Shown piece by piece: positions 58,186-64,000 of a DNA stretch of 64,000 nucleotides. Each line of letters begins with the position of its first letter. Within the stretch, counting starts at the first letter, position 1. Source of the DNA: Paramarasmius palmivorus (Eukaryota; Basidiomycota; Agaricomycetes; Agaricales; Marasmiaceae); NCBI GenBank assembly GCA_037176845.1, contig JAYKXP010000024.1:186001-250000 (forward strand), in the 5' to 3' direction. Both the position numbers and the translations under genes were made by a program. Below the pieces are notes generated by a model that was given only the letters and a program-made list of their open reading frames with translations, did not search any database and was not told the origin of the DNA.

Positions 58186-59942
58186 TTAGTTAACTTGTAC
58201 AGTAAAGTTCATTTGAAGAGACTCTTCCTGCCAATGCCCGTGTAAATGCTGGTCAAGTAACTTTCTCTGCGCATCCTCAAGCTTGTAATTGAGTAGGTGA
58301 ACAGTGGGAATAGGTAATCTACTTGTTTTTCTTCTTTCACAGGCCTCGATGAGCGTATCCAGAATCGCATTGTTTGGGTGAAACGAACCATGCATGTGGA
58401 TATGCTGTAAAGCCGGGAAAGACGGGGTATGTGGCTCTGTGGGTATAGTAGAACCTAAGATCGACAAGAAATTGGATAAAGTGCCACCTCCAAGCTGGAC
58501 AGTTTCCAGTCGCTCCAAAGAGGCGAATAATTTCGAGCAAGTAGAAGCAGATAGAGCAGCCTGGCAAAGATAGGCGCTCAAACTTGTGAGATTGCAGAGG
58601 TTAACCGATGACAAGAAAGCGGATATGACCTCGTCGCCGGTGTACGATGTTTGTCGACTCCATTTCGCCTCGAAAAGAAGGGGACGTAATGGTCCATGGT
58701 CACCTAATGTGCAGCAGTCCATCGGTACCGAAGTAGATGGAAGGGGTCCGAACTGGAGCGTGAGTCCTCTCCCTTCATACGCAATCCCTTCATATGCAAT
58801 CCCTTCGATATCTAGATAAAGATCATCATTCTCGGCAGGCATTGGAATACTTTTGATAGCAAGCTTCAGTAAATGCAGCTCTTCACCCATTGCTTCTCGG
58901 TTTTGGGCTCCAAATTCGCAACTGTCGAAATCAACGGTCATGAGGTGAGGAGCGCTTATACGCAACAAGAAGTCGGCACAATCTGCGACGATCGATGAGA
59001 GGCCAAGGAATCGGAGGTTAGGTAGGTTGATTATGCTGTCAGAGTGGGGAGGCTCGGATACTCGTGAGGGGACTGCGTCCAAAAGCTTAAGTTTCCGAAG
59101 GCGTGGCATCCTCTCGAGGATGGCCCAAAGTTGCCTGCGTGTCGGGGTTTCGTAGTTGGCAGTTCTGCCCCATAAGATTTTGAAGCATGTAAGGGAGTCC
59201 AGGGTGTACAGGAATTGTGAGTTCCATGGGACGTGGCAGGACAGAAATGTCAAATGCGTCAACTTCGGATAGTGTCTCCCAAGAAACTGATCTGGTATTG
59301 AGATAATACCACTCCCTCTGTGCATAACCGAGCAACAGAAAGAGAGCTTGTTGAGAAGCGGTGCAGGATAGGTAAGGTGTGATACGGCGTCTTCAGGGAT
59401 CTCGGTGGCAATCGGGTGGGGCAGCTTCAAGGTGGAAATGTGCGCGATGTGCGCGAATGCCCTGCCTAAAGCCTCCCATTCTCGACGCGAAGAAAGGTAC
59501 GGAAAGAATTTGATTGTCAAGGGTGCTTGTTTGGATCGGCTGAGCATCTCGGACGCCAGAGTCGGACGCCTGAAGTCCGGCTTCGTCCAAAGGCTCGGTG
59601 TATTCAGTGCAACATTACGCCAAAGCTGACAGACATGAGTGAATGATATCCATCCTTCAATGCGTTTCCCATTGAAGTTTGCCCGCACCGCGTAAGGAGT
59701 TATGCAGTACGTGAAGATTTTTGACAGTAATTCGACGGGAAGTTGGTCTATGGCTGCGAGAGACTTTGAGAGTTCCATGTTTGGACTGACTCGTTCGATC
59801 TGTTTATCCAGTCCTTCGAGACATGGTTAGCAAAGGGTTGAGACTACAGCTGATGGATTCATTGTCAATACGCACCTCGACATAGGACAGATAACTTTGA
59901 ATCTGGGTGTTCTTCATTGCCCTTTATCTTGAATCCTTCCAT
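58186..59942 (-). CDS. F-box protein with leucine-rich-like repeats (paralogue 2)
   Basis: Exon 1 (59876-59942) starts MEGFKIKGNEEHPDSKLSVL. A 62-nt intron follows, and the main exon begins LDKQIERVSPNMELSKSLAA. The F-box is IDQLPVELLSKIFTYC and continues GWISFTHVCQLWRNVALNTP. Leucine-rich-like repeats include LTHLTFLSCHVPWNSQFLYT, MPRLRKLKLLDAVPSRVSEP and LPNLRFLGLSSI. A 12-base direct duplication gives GIAYEGIAYEG near 58,775-58,800, absent from paralogue 1. It ends QMNFTVQVN-TAA. The 178-bp gap, same strand and same repeat layout as paralogue 1 indicate tandem duplication followed by strong divergence. Confidence 0.9.
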
Positions 59943-60364
59943 CGAGCAGGTTGAAGGTGAGAATGACGGCGACAAGGTAGCAAATGCTGAATACGACGAG
60001 CTCAAGACTGTGGGAGTATCGAAGAGAGGCGAAATTTCGCGCTTACAGCCGACTCGGTCCTCGGACCAGCAGCCGACCTGTCATTTCGTTCAAATCTTTT
60101 GAAGTGGGTGCTACTACTTAACCATCGCCGAGACCCTCAACCTGTTCTCTCAGGCACGTTTTCCTTCCACGAGTCAGTAATAGCTTGCAGGATATCTCTC
60201 GTTGCTTATGGCTCATGTCGCCAGATATCGTCATTCAGATAACGTGGGGAAGGCCCGGGTCAGTCAGCAATGTTCGGCTCGCAGATAAACATGGTATCTC
60301 TCGATAAGTACCCAAACCTGGTTTTCACCTCAACGTCGACTATCACCTCGATAGGTTATTGCCA
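59943..60364. other. Divergent intergenic region between F-box 2 and GGT
   Basis: These 422 bases hold the promoters of the two divergent genes. No gene is supported and no clear TATA box is seen. Confidence 0.4.
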
Positions 60365-62834
60365 ATGTGGCAGGACAAAGCGCTGGGGCAGAACCTCGAA
60401 CATCAGCCTCTTCTGCCAACCGCATCTTCGCCAAGGAAACGTAGACAATGGACCCGTACACTAAGACTTCTCGCTGTTCCTATCGTTATCGCTACCCTTC
60501 TTTCAACATTCACCATCTTCAACCTTTTTTCTCGCGAACCCGAACAACGGAATACCTTCAAGTCTGGAACAGACAACCCTGCCTATCTCGTTCGGTCGCG
60601 TCATGGTGCAGTAGCCACGGAAAATAGGGTGTGCTCGGATATTGGGGTCCAAACCTTGAAAGACGGTGGGAATGCTCTTGACGCTGCCATTGCATCAGCG
60701 CTGTGTATCGGCGTTGTAAATCCATTTTCGTGAGCACGCATTCGGTCACAGAATACCGCCTACTCATACTTCTAAAATAGGTCAGGTATTGGCGGTGGTG
60801 GATTCATGACGATTCGTGTCCCACCCGCAAAACCCGACTTGTCCTCCGAGGTTTGGACGGTAGACTTCCGAGAAAAGGCACCTGCGGGAGCGAATACAAC
60901 CATGTACGAGAAAGGCACGAATGCGTCTCAAATCGGCGGTTTGTCAGTTGCGGTACCTGGAGAACTGCGTGGATTCCAAGTAGCACATGAGAAATGGGGG
61001 TCATTACCATGGAAGCAACTGGTTCTTCCAAGTGTCGAGCTTGCAGCAGGCTTCAAGGTCGGCGTTGAATTAGGGAGAAGGATACCTGTGAGTGAAGCTT
61101 CCAAATAGAGTGTGCGTGATCTCATGACTGATGGTATACCAGTGGTTCGCGGATTTGATGTTGACGAATCCCGACTGGACGTCTATATTTGCGCCGGGAG
61201 GTGTCTTTTTGAAAGAGAATGATATTCTTCGGAGGACGAATTTATCTAGAACCCTCTTGACCATTGCCAGTGAAGGTGCCGATGCATTCTACAAGGTTCT
61301 GTGAATACATTCAACTCAGTTACGGTCCCAGGCTTATACAATCCCATAGGGTCCGATTGCGGACTCACTTATTCGGAAGATCCAGGCGACTGGCGGGATT
61401 GTAACCCACAAAGACATGGAGGAGTATACCGTGGATGTATACCCATCACTGCAAGGAACATATCTGGACAAGAAGGTATATGTACCCAAAGCTCCAACCT
61501 CCGGACCAGGTGAGGACACGTTCCCTGTCACGAAGCTCCGAGCTGTGCCTAAATCTCCGATTCAGTTCTTCTACATATGCTCAATATTCTTGAACACTAC
61601 GATCTTACGGAGAGGACGGGTGTCAATACTCACAGAATCGTGGAAGCTCTGAAATATGGTTTTGCCGCCCGGTGAGAAAAAGAAACGCTACTTCCGTGAC
61701 TATGATCTAACGAGACTGCTGTCTGTAGAACTAGAATTAGTGATCCACTCTACCGAAATGACACTAGCATCATCGCAGAGATACCCTCAAAAGATTTTGC
61801 TGCCTCTGTTGTCCGCAATCTTACTGACGTGAGTGCTCATAATTGAGAAGCTCATTCATTGACTAATACTGCGGCATCTAGGACCGGACACATTCTCCCG
61901 AGTACTATAATCCTGAATACGACGTTAAGATGGATCATGGAACGGTTAGTCATATCCCCACTCTTGAAACGAAAAGCAGGCCGACATCACCCTCATTTCT
62001 CAAGCAACATGTGTCTGTAGTCGACCACAACGGCATGGCCACTTCCCTGACGTCGACAATAAACTTGATTTTTGGGTCACAAGTGCTAGACCCGGAGACA
62101 GGAGTGATCTTGAATGACGAGGTGAGCGATGCGATCTCAACGCCATGCGTATTGTGATGCGAATCATTACTGCGACAACGGTCAGATGGACGACTTTAGT
62201 GTCCCGGGGACACCTAATGGATTTGGCCTTTGGCCATCCCCATGTAGGTTTCTTACACAGTGATGATAGATGTAATGGTTCTCTCTAACTGAGATGATTA
62301 CAGACAACTACCCCGAGCCACACAAGAAGCCTCTTTCGTCCACAGTTCCGACGATCATTGAGAACTCGGATGGTTCTTTCCACCTCGCTATTGGCGGTTC
62401 AGGAGGTTCTATCATCTTCGGTGCTGTGTTCCAAGTCTTCCTAAACCTCCAACATTGGGGCATGAACATAGGAGAGGCTATAGAAAGCGGCAGACTTCAT
62501 GATCAATTGTACCCGGAGACGACTTTAGTGGATGATACGTATCCCAAGGATTTAACGGAAGATTTAATGCTAAGGGGTCACAATTTAACAGGTACGTTTC
62601 AGGCTACACCTTTTCAAGCACCGGGTCTGACTCTTCCTTGTAGTTCTGGACGTGAATCGCGTTGCGGGTGTTATTAATGCGGTCATGCGAGATGATGACG
62701 GGTCATTTTATGGTATGCCTTATACATGATAGATGTAACTCTCTTGGAGGCAGTGCACGTGTGACTGACTATTCGTTCCCCACATTACAGCGGCAAGCGA
62801 CTCGAGGAAGAATGGTATTGCGGCGGGGTATTAA
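60365..62834 (+). CDS. Gamma-glutamyltranspeptidase
   Basis: GGT cleaves the gamma-glutamyl bond of glutathione and its conjugates outside the cell or in the vacuole. The start [20 protein letters not shown] is followed by a single membrane anchor [20 protein letters not shown], as in fungal type II GGTs. The large-subunit motifs are [20 protein letters not shown] and [20 protein letters not shown] followed by [19 protein letters not shown] and [19 protein letters not shown]. The catalytic Thr opens the small subunit in [19 protein letters not shown] (intron after Thr codon), and [20 protein letters not shown] with GSGGSIIF forms the oxyanion region. It ends [13 protein letters not shown]. 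About ten introns are needed. A Gln follows the catalytic Thr, where Thr, Ser or Ala is usual. Confidence 0.92.
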
Positions 62835-64000
62835 GGCGGGAATCCTGTGCCTATACAATTCTCATTTTGGTGGGAAAGGGGGTTAAGAAGGATATTCGAA
62901 TCGCCTCTAGATCTCTTCTGGAAGCGTGGCGTGGTTTATGATTGAGGTTCCGTCGGTTGTCTCTACTTTTCCCATCTTATTTTACAGCCCTATTATTATT
63001 CCCTGCATCTAGAATCCAACGCAACGTTTCCTTGGGGTCCTTGGAGCCGCCCACGCTCTCAGCCAGTCAGAAACAACGACAAATTCCAATCACATGCCCA
63101 ATGTCAAAGCATCCATCACGGAATAATTTCCAAGGAACAAAGGAACATTGAAGGAACAAGCGGTTGATTGGAGTGGCAACCCGCCGCACTAACTTGAACT
63201 GGGCCACGGTCTTTTCGCAGGACGACAGATGGAATTAGATGTGATTAATACACTTGCTTCTGGAAGCCTTTGTCAGTGGTCACTTGTGGAGAGACCCTCG
63301 TTCCTTTGATTTTCCCTCGCATACATACCGACGGCGTCTTGCTGATGTCGTCAATGCTTTGCTTCTGAACGACTCGAAAATGACTCTCACTCTGGGTCTA
63401 AAAATTTTCGGGAACCACACGACCAAAAAAAAACAGCACGATTCCGATCCCGAGAGACGGAAGCAAAAAAGAAAGATCATTTGTCTGATCGCACAGTTCT
63501 CGCGAATCAATTTCCATCGATCATTGGTATGTTACTCGGTATTGAGAGGTATCTGACGTGTGGCTGAGTAGGTTGAAGTAACAGGCCAAGGTCGCGCCAG
63601 CACGAGAGCGGCCGTCGGGCTCTGTTGACAGTTCTCGAGTCTACGACCCTTTTCAGGGTTGCGTAGATTGATCAAGGGAATCTGACTTGAGGCGGCTCGG
63701 GCGGCTTACTTCTGAATTGTGCGAGATGAGCGAATCGAATTCTCGGAAAAATAAAAGACCTATTCCAAGGCTTGCGGAACGGGCGCCACTGTGGCACATA
63801 CACTCCAATATGTACGATTCGTCTGACTAGACTAGAACCAACAACAGCACTGAATCAGTGCTTGGCTATGTGAAGAGACGACTCCAATGGAGTTTATTTC
63901 ACTGATGTGAGCGCGTTATGACGAAGGATTTGCGATGTGTTTTCTCCCATATGCATGCTTGAAGAAGCATCCCTCACTAACCCTGGCCCAACTTCCACTG
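62835..64000. other. Right-hand intergenic region, no convincing gene
   Basis: A 100-codon open frame at 63,254-63,556 is Lys/Arg-rich in the middle and has no family features; it is not called. A weak inverted repeat (TCTACGACCCT...AGGGTTGCGTAGA) lies at about 63,639-63,668. No tRNA-like or transposon-like structure is seen. The stretch may hold the promoter of a gene beyond the window. Confidence 0.4.

Noticed and set aside
63254..63556. 100-codon plus-strand open frame near the right end
   Set aside because: No family motif, odd composition with a Lys/Arg burst, and no splice-consistent extension.

Overview
The window is nuclear DNA from a filamentous basidiomycete, most likely an Agaricomycete. 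Genes lie densely on both strands and are cut by many 50-60 nt GT-AG introns. The accessory families at the right end (FunK1 fungal-specific kinase, DUF6535 membrane protein, tandem F-box/leucine-rich-like proteins) are typical of mushroom-forming fungi. I see no rRNA, tRNA, CRISPR array or intact transposon. Gene models were built by hand by joining reading frames at splice sites that keep family motifs in register, so exon edges are inferred.

Layout. 1-6.5 kb: the 3' part of a GH63-like glycosidase and a secreted GH28 endopolygalacturonase. 7.2-14.7 kb: CDC24 (RhoGEF, minus) diverging from a Rap1-like BRCT/Myb telomere protein (plus). 14.8-18.6 kb: a small catabolic group of phytanoyl-CoA-dioxygenase-like, carboxymuconolactone-decarboxylase-like and 3-hydroxyisobutyrate-dehydrogenase-like genes. 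20-27 kb: an unknown disordered protein, a TAPT1/Emp65 membrane protein, a fucosyltransferase-like type II membrane protein and the mitochondrial transcription factor MTF1. 27-33.4 kb: the replisome hub CTF4, a small unknown protein and DPH3. 33.8-46.8 kb: an unknown protein, sulfite exporter SSU1, a persulfide-dioxygenase-like enzyme, the type II PI 4-kinase LSB6, casein kinase 2 beta, splicing factor CUS2 and a complex I 21.3 kDa subunit. 47-49.5 kb: a large disordered protein. 49.6-60 kb: an accessory block with a FunK1 kinase, a DUF6535 protein and two tandem F-box paralogues. 60-63 kb: gamma-glutamyltranspeptidase. The last 1.1 kb has no convincing gene.

The clearest functional pairing is the persulfide-dioxygenase-like enzyme next to SSU1: one would make sulfite from sulfane sulfur and the other would export it. 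Other points of note are a Rap1-like protein with three Myb-type repeats, two introns with GC-AG borders (SSU1 and the carboxymuconolactone-decarboxylase-like gene), very small exons in CKB and RAP1, an AT-hook in the N-terminal extension of MTF1, and a degenerate duplicated tail of the FunK1 gene.
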